Assembly (NCBI RefSeq): GCF_001318295.1
Contig: NZ_CP012665.1
Location: forward strand, 682,001-746,000
DNA: 64,000 bases
Reading direction: 5' to 3'
DNA from: Candidatus Xiphinematobacter sp. Idaho Grape
Lineage (GTDB): Bacteria; Verrucomicrobiota; Verrucomicrobiia; Chthoniobacterales; Xiphinematobacteraceae
The notes below the pieces were generated by a model that saw only the letters and a program-made list of their open reading frames with translations, was not told the origin of the DNA and ran no database searches. Both the position numbers and the translations under genes were made by a program. Positions 29,301-38,091 of this stretch are shown piece by piece (the stretch's first letter is position 1; each line of letters begins with the position of its first letter).

Positions 29301-30926
29301 TCAATGTCCACGAGATACGTGGAAATATTGGCCACGAACTACCGCAGAAATAACAAACAAAGCGTCTAGTCCAACCGCTGAAGCGACATATGCACGCCCA
29401 CCTACTCCAAATCCATAGCTATGTAAGCCTGTGCCAAGTACAAAATTAACCCCATACCAAGCCATTAGGACAGATAGGAAACAAACAATGGCACCTATAG
29501 CTAGCCCAAGTGCATCCCATTGGTGCGCAATACGTCCGTGAAGAAGCACTAGGTAGGTGAGGAGTGTGACTAAAGCCCATGTCTCCTTTGGATCCCAATC
29601 CCAAAATCGTCCCCAGGAGTAGTTCGCCCATATGCCGCCTAGAAAAATTCCCCCAGTCAGCAAAAAGGTACCTATTTGTAGGACGCGGTAAATATACTCG
29701 TAGAGGGAGTCGGAAATTGGTTGACGGAAGAAGACTTTCCATAGAGCGATATGGCTCATACCCATGGCAAGAGCAAAAGCAGCATAGCTGAGAGTGGTAA
29801 TGAGAACATGAGTAGTGAGCCAAAAATTGCTTTGCAATACTGCGGTTAAGGGCTGAATAGAGTGAGTGAGAATAAGTGGTTGCCTATCGGCAAGGAAGAG
29901 GGCTGCGCTGGAAACAGGAATAGCCCCGGCAAGAAAAAAATGGGTGCGATAGACTTGCTCAAAGAGCAAAGCGAAAAGAATAGTGCCAAAGGCAAACCAA
30001 ACTACTGACTCGTACATATTGGCAACGGGTGGACGTCCAGCAATTAGGATGCGGCAGATAAAACCAAAAAGTTGAAACAAGAGACCAGCAACGGTTAGCA
30101 CTCGAGCGCATAGATATGATAGTGTGCTAGGATAAGAATTGGAGAAAAGGAGCACAAGACCACCTAACAGATAGAGAATCCATGCCGAACGGAACGGGCG
30201 GATAGTCTGGTAGAGGAGCTCTAATCGAATCTTGAACATTCCTTTTGCATAGCAAGCAGGAGCTCCCTTTGCGAGGGAGGTTTTGAGAGCAGTGACGGCA
30301 GTTTCAAAGGCTGCAACATTCCCAGAAGTGTAGGTGGACCGCAAATACTCTAGGCAGGGATCGAGTGGACTAAGAGCGCTCCAGGGAGCGCTATTGTCGG
30401 ATGGGTTTGGAACTATTCGGACAAGGGAGCCACTAGCCAAGTCTACCAGGAGTGACATGCGGGTAGCGACTTCCTCTGCCGCTCTAAGTGCAGCCGGAAG
30501 TTTTACGCTCGGATTACGTATGCGAGCAGCCCGTGCTTTCTCAATTTGCGATTGTAAGGTACGGTTGTCTCGTAGGGTCTCAAAGGAGAAGAGACCTTGG
30601 TTTTCTGTCAGTCTGCAGGCCTTTTTAAGAGATTTATCTCCTACCAGAAGAATGTGTATCTGTTCCCACCCCTCCGGAGATAGCCAAAGGGCAACGACTA
30701 TTTGCACGGCAGGAAGAGAGGTGTGGCCTAGTGTGAGAGAGGAAGCCCCAGCTACGGAAAGCAAAAATTCGTTTGCGAAAGCTAGGAACGGCTTCTTCCT
30801 ACCTTGATTCTGGATAGGAAGAGACTCAAGAGAGGGGGGGAGATTTAAAGCATGCAGGTCTGCATAACAGGATAGGGGGACCCCAATCCATAGGTTGACT
30901 AGAAAAAGAAAAAACCGAACAGTCAT
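29301..30926 (-). CDS. ccsA: System II cytochrome c biogenesis protein CcsA with long N-terminal extension
   Basis: Heme-handling subunit of the ResB-CcsA (system II) synthetase that attaches heme to c-type cytochromes outside the inner membrane. The C-terminal about 300 residues are a classical CcsA: about eight membrane segments, the tryptophan-rich WWD-type motif around YSWGRFWDWDPKETWAL, and conserved histidines in LTTHVLI, MGMSH and GTGLHSYGFG. The preceding about 230 residues begin with a signal-peptide-like stretch and look soluble; CcsA proteins are usually near 300 residues, so this is an extension or fusion. It overlaps resB by four bases. Confidence 0.92.
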   Translation of the reverse strand: MTVRFFLFLVNLWIGVPLSCYADLHALNLPPSLESLPIQNQGRKKPFLAFANEFLLSVAGASSLTLGHTSLPAVQIVVALWLSPEGWEQIHILLVGDKSLKKACRLTENQGLFSFETLRDNRTLQSQIEKARAARIRNPSVKLPAALRAAEEVATRMSLLVDLASGSLVRIVPNPSDNSAPWSALSPLDPCLEYLRSTYTSGNVAAFETAVTALKTSLAKGAPACYAKGMFKIRLELLYQTIRPFRSAWILYLLGGLVLLFSNSYPSTLSYLCARVLTVAGLLFQLFGFICRILIAGRPPVANMYESVVWFAFGTILFALLFEQVYRTHFFLAGAIPVSSAALFLADRQPLILTHSIQPLTAVLQSNFWLTTHVLITTLSYAAFALAMGMSHIALWKVFFRQPISDSLYEYIYRVLQIGTFLLTGGIFLGGIWANYSWGRFWDWDPKETWALVTLLTYLVLLHGRIAHQWDALGLAIGAIVCFLSVLMAWYGVNFVLGTGLHSYGFGVGGRAYVASAVGLDALFVISAVVRGQYFHVSRGH

Positions 30927-32644
30927 AATTGCCTATGGGTAAAGTAGAACATTGTGAAGATACCAACGCAGATAGCGAATGAACCACTCCATTTGAAAAG
31001 CCATCCTGGATCGTAAAGCACTTGGAGAGTTGTTTCTCGAAGATCAGTTGGATCCCATTGAGCTTGGGAGAATTTATAATTCCAGCCTGTAAGAGTTCTC
31101 CACCATCCATCAGGAAAGCTCGCAGGGTGGTTCATTTTGGATGTGGTTTGCTTGCGAGTGCCAGTGCGGTCATCTTGAAAATCCAACAGCGAAATGTAGT
31201 CTGATGGAATGTCCGTGCCCTCATAGCGTGGGACTACAAAATTTCTCAGCCGAATATTGAAAGGAAGACGACGCACTGACAGGCCGTAGGTAATGCGTAC
31301 GAGTCCATCTCGGTGTAAAAGTGTAGTTACCACCCCCGGCCCGATCCATGCAGAGGGACCACAGAGACCGTCTTTGCTTTGGAGGTAGGCTCGAAATCCG
31401 GTTATGCCAGGGTTTGCAGAAGGAGTAAGCCGTGAAGCAAGAGAAGCTGATGGAAGAAAATCCAAGAGTGTGGCTTTCCAGTCCCCCCACCCCGTGTGGA
31501 AGGAATCGCCGGACGTAAGGCTGCCAGAAGCGTAGATGGTACCGCCACGACTCAGTTGATAGCATAGGATATGTCTATTATCTGAATGAGGAGCAATTTC
31601 TAGCAATGGAAGGTAGCTACTGCTTTTTGAAGGAGCTGAGATGCGTAAAAGCACTGCTGGGTTCTTGGGCAGGCAAGAAGCGCTGGCAGGTTTTCCATTA
31701 TGGATTCTAAAATCTGGCCAGAAAGCTTCTACGCGAATGGTGGCAAAATCCGTCTGGATGGAATGACCGAGATGCTCAGAGACCTTCAAAGTTTTAGGTT
31801 GGTTAGTAGGGCTGATGAGGGTTAATACTGAGCCGTCCGGGTTAAGCATGGCTTCCCATCCGGTGTTTTCCTTAGAAATTCCCTTTATGGGTGGGTGGTG
31901 ACTGAAGATCATGTGCGACTCTGAGACAACGTGGGATATCCGTTTGGGTAGTTTTGGGAGAAACAAAATGTTGGCTAAACGAAAGAAATCAAATTCCTGT
32001 GACGAAAAGCCAAGAGAAAGTGGAACTCGAATTGGGACAGCAATCATAGAGCTAGAAAACTCTAGCAATATCGCTGGTGGTGCATCCGATGCCGCAAGCA
32101 GTTCTGGATCACTGCGGAGTGAGGTGCTCAGGTCATTTGCCACAATAGTGAGTGAGGTACCAGGTACAGCAAAACGACGGAGTCGCCTAGGAGAAGGGGG
32201 GGTCATTTCAGCATCGAAGTCCATCCAATATAATCGACCATCAGTAGAGTCCTCTACTTGGACCACATTACGGCTAGTGGTGACTTGATTGGTAGGAGCA
32301 TCATCTACCCGCAGGGTAACATTCCCTTCAAATCCCCATGTGGAACCGACGAGAGCGCCGACCAGGAGGGTGACGATACCAAAGTGTGTAATTACGAACC
32401 CAATATGCTTGCGTTGCCACGGCCAACGAGTGAGGGTAACCGCTAGGAGATTTATGCAAAGCAGCGCTAACCAACAAGTGAACCACGGTGCCTTGTAAAC
32501 GGTTGCCTGGGCAAGCTTAATGCTGAAATTGGACTCAGTAAAGGTAGCAACAGCACAGGCAGCTGCTAGCGTAGCAAGGAGGACAAGAGCAAGCTTTAAA
32601 GAGCCGAAAAGGTAGATGAGTTTCCAAATCGGAGAGTTACGCAT
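30923..32644 (-). CDS. resB: ResB-like cytochrome c biogenesis protein
   Basis: Partner of CcsA in system II cytochrome c maturation. The 573-residue protein has three N-terminal membrane segments (about residues 15-35, 52-72 and 83-103), a large extracytoplasmic domain of about 430 residues and a final membrane helix near the C-terminus (WSGSFAICVGIFTMFYFTH). That topology is typical of ResB/Ccs1. Few invariant motifs exist, so the call rests on topology and on the four-base overlap with ccsA. With SDH it points to an aerobic, c-type-cytochrome respiratory chain. It is divergent from hisS. Confidence 0.88.
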   Translation of the reverse strand: MRNSPIWKLIYLFGSLKLALVLLATLAAACAVATFTESNFSIKLAQATVYKAPWFTCWLALLCINLLAVTLTRWPWQRKHIGFVITHFGIVTLLVGALVGSTWGFEGNVTLRVDDAPTNQVTTSRNVVQVEDSTDGRLYWMDFDAEMTPPSPRRLRRFAVPGTSLTIVANDLSTSLRSDPELLAASDAPPAILLEFSSSMIAVPIRVPLSLGFSSQEFDFFRLANILFLPKLPKRISHVVSESHMIFSHHPPIKGISKENTGWEAMLNPDGSVLTLISPTNQPKTLKVSEHLGHSIQTDFATIRVEAFWPDFRIHNGKPASASCLPKNPAVLLRISAPSKSSSYLPLLEIAPHSDNRHILCYQLSRGGTIYASGSLTSGDSFHTGWGDWKATLLDFLPSASLASRLTPSANPGITGFRAYLQSKDGLCGPSAWIGPGVVTTLLHRDGLVRITYGLSVRRLPFNIRLRNFVVPRYEGTDIPSDYISLLDFQDDRTGTRKQTTSKMNHPASFPDGWWRTLTGWNYKFSQAQWDPTDLRETTLQVLYDPGWLFKWSGSFAICVGIFTMFYFTHRQL

Positions 32645-32958
32645 CCTAGTTCTCAGTGAGGAGAGTAGTACCGTATAGATTCCACTAGACAGAAAAAAAC
32701 TCCCTGGCGAAAGGAGGGATAATTTTTACCGAAGAATGGTATGGCTCTGACTGTGCAGGCATGAATTTGATGAAACTCATCGGCTAGATAAGATGGGGGC
32801 AAGAAGCTAGAACGCCTCATTAAGCGCGTGACGATCCCACGGCCTCTCCTTTCTTAGGAGGCTGAAGAGACACGAAACCAGTAGTGCCAGACCGTGTGGG
32901 TACGCCCTCGCTCCTTTCTCCTGCTAATTTTGACCAAAATACTACAAGTCCTTCTATT
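32645..32958. other. Divergent region between resB and hisS
   Basis: About 310 bp that should carry promoters for both directions. A GTG at 32884 opens the hisS frame 25 codons earlier than the start I chose. A hairpin-like CTCC-TTTCTTA-GGAG occurs near 32847-32862. No T-box leader is recognisable. Confidence 0.4.
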
Positions 32959-34233
32959 ATGCAGATACTCCCAGGATTTCGCGACTTTTATCCCTTGGAC
33001 ATGGCAAAAAGGAACTACCTTTTTTCTACCCTACGACGGGTTGTTCTTAGTTATGGATTTGTAGAGGTGGACGGTCCTACGCTGGAAAGCACTGATCTTT
33101 ACAAAAGAAAGGGTGGAGGTGAGCTAATGGGGCAACTTTATCAGTTTATGGACAAAGGAGGCAGGGAAGTGACCATCCGACCAGAAATGACACTCACGGT
33201 TGCACGCATGGCTGCGAGGTCTGAAAAACACTACCGTAAACCTATGAAATGGTTCAGCATTGGTAGCTTCTTTCGTCATGAGCGGCAACAGAAGGGTCGG
33301 TTGCGAGAATTTTCTCAACTAAACTGTGATCTCATCGGCGAAGCTTCGTTTGCCGCGGATGCTGAGCTTCTGGCACTGGTCATCGATTGCCTACGTGCGT
33401 TTGGATTGGGCCCGCACGATTTCGTCGTACGACTCAGCAATCGCACAGCATGGCTTCGTTTCTGTCAAGAAAGAGGAGTCCGGGTGGATCAGATGGAGGA
33501 ATTTCTCCAAGAGGTGGATAGAATGGAACGCTATCCGATGGGGGAAACTGCCAAAAAGTTCGCAAAATTCGGAGTGAGCCTACGGGAGGTGCATGACTTT
33601 GTCGAGTCAAAGGACTCTACCCATTTTAGTGAAGTGCTTGATGAGCTCTCTGCCCGTGGGCTTTCTGAATACGTAGAAGTTGATTTAGGCATTGTGCGAG
33701 GGCTGCTTTACTACACCGGAACAGTATTCGAGGTGTTTGATCAGAAGAAATGCTTGCGAGCTATAGCCGGTGGAGGACGCTACGATCAGCTGATTTCTTC
33801 CGTAAGCAACGGGAGGGTAATTTTGCCTGCAATAGGGTTTGGCATCGGGGACGTAGTACTCGGAGAATTGATCGAAACAGTCCCAGTTGCTGCTGAAAAA
33901 ATGCATACTGCCTTAGCGTCTCAACCAGGATGTGAAGTCTTTGTGGTCATTGCCGAAGAAAATCGAAGAAAGCAGGCCTTGCGGTTAGTTCAACTCTTAC
34001 GAGAAGAGGGGAAAAGCGTAGATTTCTCCCTGGGGGTGATACGTATTGAAAAGCAGTTTCGGCGTGCGCAGCAGCTGAGGGCCCAATATCTTGTCGTTGT
34101 CGGAAGAGAATGGCCTCAGGTCAAATTTCAACGATCAGCTTTCCACGAGGCATCTGTCTGTTCATATGAAAAACTTGCAGAGCATCTGAAAACTGATCAT
34201 CCTGTCGCCCCTAATGAGGTATCGAACTTGTAG
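32959..34233 (+). CDS. hisS: Histidyl-tRNA synthetase
   Basis: Class II synthetase charging tRNA-His. From ATG 32959 it has 424 residues: [12 protein letters not shown] with the family's GxRD, motif 2 around [29 protein letters not shown] in part, the histidine-binding loop [19 protein letters not shown] in part and [12 protein letters not shown], then a C-terminal anticodon-binding domain ([16 protein letters not shown] onward). An upstream GTG (32884) would add 25 residues; I preferred the ATG because PGFRDF is normally near the N-terminus. The 3' end overlaps the start of aspS by 20 bases. Confidence 0.95.
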   Translation: MQILPGFRDFYPLDMAKRNYLFSTLRRVVLSYGFVEVDGPTLESTDLYKRKGGGELMGQLYQFMDKGGREVTIRPEMTLTVARMAARSEKHYRKPMKWFSIGSFFRHERQQKGRLREFSQLNCDLIGEASFAADAELLALVIDCLRAFGLGPHDFVVRLSNRTAWLRFCQERGVRVDQMEEFLQEVDRMERYPMGETAKKFAKFGVSLREVHDFVESKDSTHFSEVLDELSARGLSEYVEVDLGIVRGLLYYTGTVFEVFDQKKCLRAIAGGGRYDQLISSVSNGRVILPAIGFGIGDVVLGELIETVPVAAEKMHTALASQPGCEVFVVIAEENRRKQALRLVQLLREEGKSVDFSLGVIRIEKQFRRAQQLRAQYLVVVGREWPQVKFQRSAFHEASVCSYEKLAEHLKTDHPVAPNEVSNL

Positions 34234-36001
34234 CTGTGGTGCGCTTCGTCTCGCACATGTTGGTGTTGAGTCTACGCTTTGTGGTTGGGTAGATTCTCGC
34301 CGCGACCACGGTGGTGTAGTTTTTGTGGATCTTCGCGACAGAGAGGGAAAAACACAGGTGGTTTTTCGCCCAAGGGGGGATGCTGTTGTCCTCACGGAAT
34401 TAGCACACAGCTTGCGTTCTGAGGATATCATTCAAGTGATAGGAAAAGTGGCTGCTCGCCTACCAGGTACGGAGAACAGAAAACTGGTTACTGGAGAAAT
34501 TGAGGTGGTCGCCTCCTCGCTTAAAATATTTAGCCGTGCAGACGTACTCCCATTCCTGCTCGGTGATTCGGAAATGACTAATGAAGATCTTAGACTTGCC
34601 TATCGCTATCTCGACCTTAGACGTTCTCCCATAATACGTAATCTTCGCCTACGCCATCGTCTCGAGCAGAGTACTCGCCTATACATGGACGCACTGGGAT
34701 TCTTAGAAGTAGAGACGCCCATCCTGACCAGAAGTACCCCTGAGGGCGCACGTGAATTTCTAGTTCCGAGCCGTCTCCATCCCGGCCACTTTTATGCTCT
34801 TGCTCAGTCCCCACAACAGTACAAACAACTGCTCATGGCGGGGGGGGTTGAAAAATATTTTCAGATTGCAAAGTGTTTTCGCGATGAAGATGGCAGGGCG
34901 GACCGTATTATGGAGCTCACACAGATAGATATTGAAGCTTCCTTTGTAAGCCGCGGGGATATCTTCGTCCTTATTGAGGGACTGATGGAAAGAATTTTTC
35001 GAGACACACTGGAGATACAAATTCCAGTTGCGTTTCCGCGTCTAACCTATCGACAGGCTATGGACCGCTTTGGAAGCGACAGGCCGGATACACGGTTTGG
35101 CATGGAATTGGTGGATATAGGTGACATTTTCCATCTGAGCAGTTTTGGAGTATTTCGTAGAGTCTTGGACGCTGGGGGTTATATCAAAGCGATTAATGTC
35201 AAAGAAGGAATGTTCTATGCTACCGCTGGCCGCATTGAAAAGCTTGAGCAGATTGCCCACCGACATGGAGCCCAAGGGATCTCCTTTATTAGTGCGGAAA
35301 GTAGGGGATGGAAGTCTCCTGTTGGAAAATTCTTTTCCCGTTTAGAGAGAGATACGCTCACCAGTCGTCTACATATTGAGGAAGGCGATCTCGTTCTCTT
35401 TTGTGCAGACAAGTGGCAGACTGCCTGCGAGGTATTAGGGAAAATCCGCCTCTATTTAGCAGAGGCTTTACAACTGATAATAGATACAGGCCGTTGGGAT
35501 TTTGTGTGGATAGTGGATTTTCCTCTACTAACACTCGATGACGCGGAAGGGAAATGGGTAGCAGTACACCACCCTTTCACGCGTCCCAAACAAGAGGATT
35601 TTCCCTTGCTGGATTCCGGAGAGTTTGGCCAAATACGCGCAGAAGCCTACGATCTAGTACTCAATGGAATTGAGATTGGTGGAGGTAGTTTAAGGGTCCA
35701 TGAACCGGACTTGCAGGCCAGAATTTTTGACGTGTTGGGGATAGCTCCGGAGAGACAGAGTCGACTTTTTGGTCATCTCTTACGTGCTTTCCAATTTGGA
35801 ACCCCACCTCACGGGGGTATTGCAATTGGAGTGGATCGATTGACAATGCTCCTGTGTAAGACTCCCCATATTCGAGATGTTATTGCCTTCCCAAAAAGTG
35901 GTCGTGGTCAAGATCTTCTCTTTTCTTCCCCTTCTACAGTAGAGAATTGTCAACTGCAGGAGCTTTCCATTCGACTAGCTGGAAATCCATCTTCGTCTTG
36001 A
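34214..36001 (+). CDS. aspS: Aspartyl-tRNA synthetase, probably non-discriminating (Asp/Asn)
   Basis: Class II synthetase. The 595-residue bacterial-type protein has an N-terminal OB anticodon-binding domain ([20 protein letters not shown]), the flipping region [14 protein letters not shown], the catalytic core, an inserted GAD domain and motif 3 in [11 protein letters not shown]. His32 in RRDHGG and Gly85 in LPGTENR are the residues associated with non-discriminating enzymes that also charge tRNA-Asn. Motif 2 is unusual: residues 223-239 read [17 protein letters not shown] where most bacteria have LRADRQPEFTQ. An eight-G run (34840-34847) lies in frame. It follows hisS with a 20-base overlap. 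Confidence 0.96.
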   Translation: MRYRTCSCGALRLAHVGVESTLCGWVDSRRDHGGVVFVDLRDREGKTQVVFRPRGDAVVLTELAHSLRSEDIIQVIGKVAARLPGTENRKLVTGEIEVVASSLKIFSRADVLPFLLGDSEMTNEDLRLAYRYLDLRRSPIIRNLRLRHRLEQSTRLYMDALGFLEVETPILTRSTPEGAREFLVPSRLHPGHFYALAQSPQQYKQLLMAGGVEKYFQIAKCFRDEDGRADRIMELTQIDIEASFVSRGDIFVLIEGLMERIFRDTLEIQIPVAFPRLTYRQAMDRFGSDRPDTRFGMELVDIGDIFHLSSFGVFRRVLDAGGYIKAINVKEGMFYATAGRIEKLEQIAHRHGAQGISFISAESRGWKSPVGKFFSRLERDTLTSRLHIEEGDLVLFCADKWQTACEVLGKIRLYLAEALQLIIDTGRWDFVWIVDFPLLTLDDAEGKWVAVHHPFTRPKQEDFPLLDSGEFGQIRAEAYDLVLNGIEIGGGSLRVHEPDLQARIFDVLGIAPERQSRLFGHLLRAFQFGTPPHGGIAIGVDRLTMLLCKTPHIRDVIAFPKSGRGQDLLFSSPSTVENCQLQELSIRLAGNPSSS

Positions 36002-36171
36002 CTTCTTTTTTTATGCCATTTGGAGGACATGCGCCCCGCTTTAACGGGCAAAACATCTAGTCGCTCACCAGTAAGTAGCCTTTTATGGACGCAGCAGAAA
36101 AGACTATCCTGTTGGTTTGTCTCATATAGGAAAGAAGGGGGATCCCCTCTTGTCGAGGACTTTTACTGTTA

Positions 36172-36187
36172 ACACAATATATTGTGG
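36172..36187. promoter_or_regulatory. NrdR box 1 upstream of nrdB
   Basis: ACACAATATATTGTGG matches the published 16-base palindromic NrdR consensus (aCACwATATATwGTGt) at 15 of 16 positions by eye. It lies about 170 bases before the nrdB start. NrdR is the ATP/dATP-sensing zinc-finger repressor of ribonucleotide reductase genes. Confidence 0.8.
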
Positions 36188-36203
36188 AATACTGGTTTAT
36201 TCT

Positions 36204-36219
36204 ACACAATATACAGGTT
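36204..36219. promoter_or_regulatory. NrdR box 2 upstream of nrdB
   Basis: ACACAATATACAGGTT keeps the left half of the NrdR consensus exactly and a degenerate right half. Its start is 32 bases from the start of box 1, i.e. three helical turns, which is the spacing usual for paired NrdR boxes bound cooperatively. The spacing supports it more than the sequence alone. Confidence 0.7.
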
Positions 36220-36358
36220 TTGTTGACTTTCTTCTCCTCGAATGCTGAACTTTGCAGGCACGGTGGTCGGTATAGGCCGATGGGGTTTTGGGAATATTGA
36301 TGGAGAGAAAACTGCGCGTATACGGTTGAATTAATCAAAGGGAGACCAGCATTTCACT

Positions 36359-37444
36359 ATGGCGATTACCACAATCCAAATTGGAGATAGGCGTTTCGTG
36401 CTGGACCGTGATAAAGCCGAAGCAGCGTTTGCTGCCAAACGAGTTATCAACGGACGGAAAACAATGTTCTTTAATATCCTCCCCCTCAAGTACCAATGGG
36501 CTTATGATCTATACAAGAAGATGAAAGCTAACCACTGGGAACCCGAAGATATCCCTATGCAAAAAGATTGCGAACAATGGGGGGATCTGGCTACTCCAGA
36601 GATTGAGCACTGGATCATTAAGATGGGTGTTGGTTACTTCTCAGCAGCCGAGGGAATTGTTGGGGATAACATTATGCACGTTGTTCGGGAGCTAGTGACA
36701 GCGCCAGAACTGAAGCTGGTTTTAGGACGCCATGCTCACGAGGAGAATATCCATACTGACTCCTTGGTGTATATGATTAGCTCCTTGGGAATCAATGCCC
36801 ATGAATGTGAGGCGATGTTTGAGGATATCAAAACGATTAGGAAAAAAACGGATTTCGTGGTGAGCAACAGCCACAAAATGCGGCGCAGTTTGGATCTGAC
36901 AACCAGAACGAACAAACAAGCATTAGCAAAAAACATTTTCCTCTTTGGGCAGTGTGTAGAGGGAACCCAGTTTTTTGGCTTATTTGGGCTCATTCTCGCT
37001 CTTTACCGAAACAATAAATTTCCTGGTATTGGACAAATGTTCCGATACACCCTTCGTGATGAATCCAACCACATAGAACTTCTGCGCAACCTGCTAATGG
37101 ATCTTGTAGAAGAGAATCCAGAGATTTGGACAGAAGCTTTCCGTTCAGACTTAAGGGAAACTATGGCTGAAGCTGTGCATCTAGAAAAGCAGTTTATCCA
37201 GGACTGTTTACCGGTTCATGTGGTCGGTCTGACGGGTCAAGAGTTTAAACTTTATATCGATTACATCGGAGACCGGCGTCTTATGGAGTGTGGATTACCC
37301 CCGTTAAATGTGCCTATTGCTAATCCGTTGCCGTGGATAGCCGAAATGATGGACATTAAAAAGGAGCAGAACTTCTTTGAAGGACGCGTTACCGATTACC
37401 AGAAATCCAATGTTCTGACTACCTCGCCTGATGACGAACTCTAA
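36359..37444 (+). CDS. nrdB: Class I ribonucleotide reductase R2 subunit lacking the radical tyrosine (class Ic-like)
   Basis: Small (metal cofactor) subunit that generates the oxidising equivalent for reducing ribonucleotides. The 361-residue ferritin-like protein keeps all six expected metal ligands: Glu98 (AAEGIV), Glu129 and His132 (EENIHTD), Glu201 (CVEGTQ), Glu235 and His238 (RDESNHIE). The position seven residues after Glu129, tyrosine in class Ia/Ib, is Leu136. Substitution here defines the chlamydial Mn/Fe class Ic enzymes, which usually have phenylalanine. The first ligand is glutamate, again as in class Ic. Trp47 and a C-terminal tyrosine (VTDYQ) could carry the electron-transfer path. 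Two NrdR boxes precede it. Confidence 0.95.
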   Translation: MAITTIQIGDRRFVLDRDKAEAAFAAKRVINGRKTMFFNILPLKYQWAYDLYKKMKANHWEPEDIPMQKDCEQWGDLATPEIEHWIIKMGVGYFSAAEGIVGDNIMHVVRELVTAPELKLVLGRHAHEENIHTDSLVYMISSLGINAHECEAMFEDIKTIRKKTDFVVSNSHKMRRSLDLTTRTNKQALAKNIFLFGQCVEGTQFFGLFGLILALYRNNKFPGIGQMFRYTLRDESNHIELLRNLLMDLVEENPEIWTEAFRSDLRETMAEAVHLEKQFIQDCLPVHVVGLTGQEFKLYIDYIGDRRLMECGLPPLNVPIANPLPWIAEMMDIKKEQNFFEGRVTDYQKSNVLTTSPDDEL

Positions 37445-38091
37445 TGCTCTAATTTGTTCCTGCGGTGCTTCCGCCATATGTCGCAAGGGGTCATAGCACC
37501 TAAGCAACTTGTCCAGTTTCCACAAGAAGAAAAGCCTTGGTGCACTTGTCGGGAACGGAAGATGTTTCAATGAAGATCACTATGTATAGTGGCAGAAGGG
37601 GGGGCAGCTGAGTGCGAATGAAGCAGTAGACAAAGTAAACATTTTTTCGAAATTCCTTTCTCCCTTTTCCCCGAAGGGAGAGAATCCAGACCGTAACCAT
37701 GAGTTTGTGGCAGGGTAGTATGCTTTAACTCCGCTCGTGGGATGAGTGGAACAACGGACAAATGCTCCATACATCTGAGGATGACATTTTTTTGCTTATC
37801 GAAATTGAAATCTAGTCGCTCTCCGAGGGGTTGTAGTAACTACTATGGAAACAGTTCCCTTTGGGACCGATCCTCCAGGCTAATTGCTCTTCCGATCCAG
37901 CAGAGTAGTCCTGCTGCGTCTCGGCATGAAGCAAAGTTAGGACTGCTTTCAAAAAGGCTTTCCTTGCCGTGGAAGAGTTTCTATCCCCAGCATCAAAAAT
38001 CGCAATTACTGTTCCCGAACGATTTTTATAAAACAGCGATACCTTGTTGGTCTGCCTTCTGGACATACAAGATATGGTATAAGAAGAGCTA
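37445..38091. other. Long spacer between nrdB and nrdA
   Basis: Nearly 650 bp separates two genes that are normally tightly linked. A plus frame of 116 codons (37742-38092) is not recognisable and is out of frame with nrdA; a TAA sits in the nrdA frame at 38080-38082. It includes an NrdR-like palindrome and an 8-bp hairpin TCTCCCTT/AAGGGAGA at 37659-37681. The region could be a decayed gene or decayed N-terminal ATP-cone sequence, but I see no cone motif in it. Confidence 0.5.
37578..37591. promoter_or_regulatory. NrdR-like palindrome between nrdB and nrdA
   Basis: CACTATGTATAGTG is a palindrome apart from its central pair and differs from the NrdR core CACTATATATAGTG at one base. No partner box is present 31-32 bases to either side, and it is about 500 bases from the nrdA start, so its function is uncertain. 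Confidence 0.4.

Larger units (their letters stand above)
36002..36358. other. nrdB leader region
   Basis: About 360 bp. It carries two NrdR-type operators (listed separately) and a nearby TTGACT (36223-36228) that could be a -35 element, though no good -10 follows at the right distance. A GGGGATCCCC palindrome lies near 36137-36147. Confidence 0.6.
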
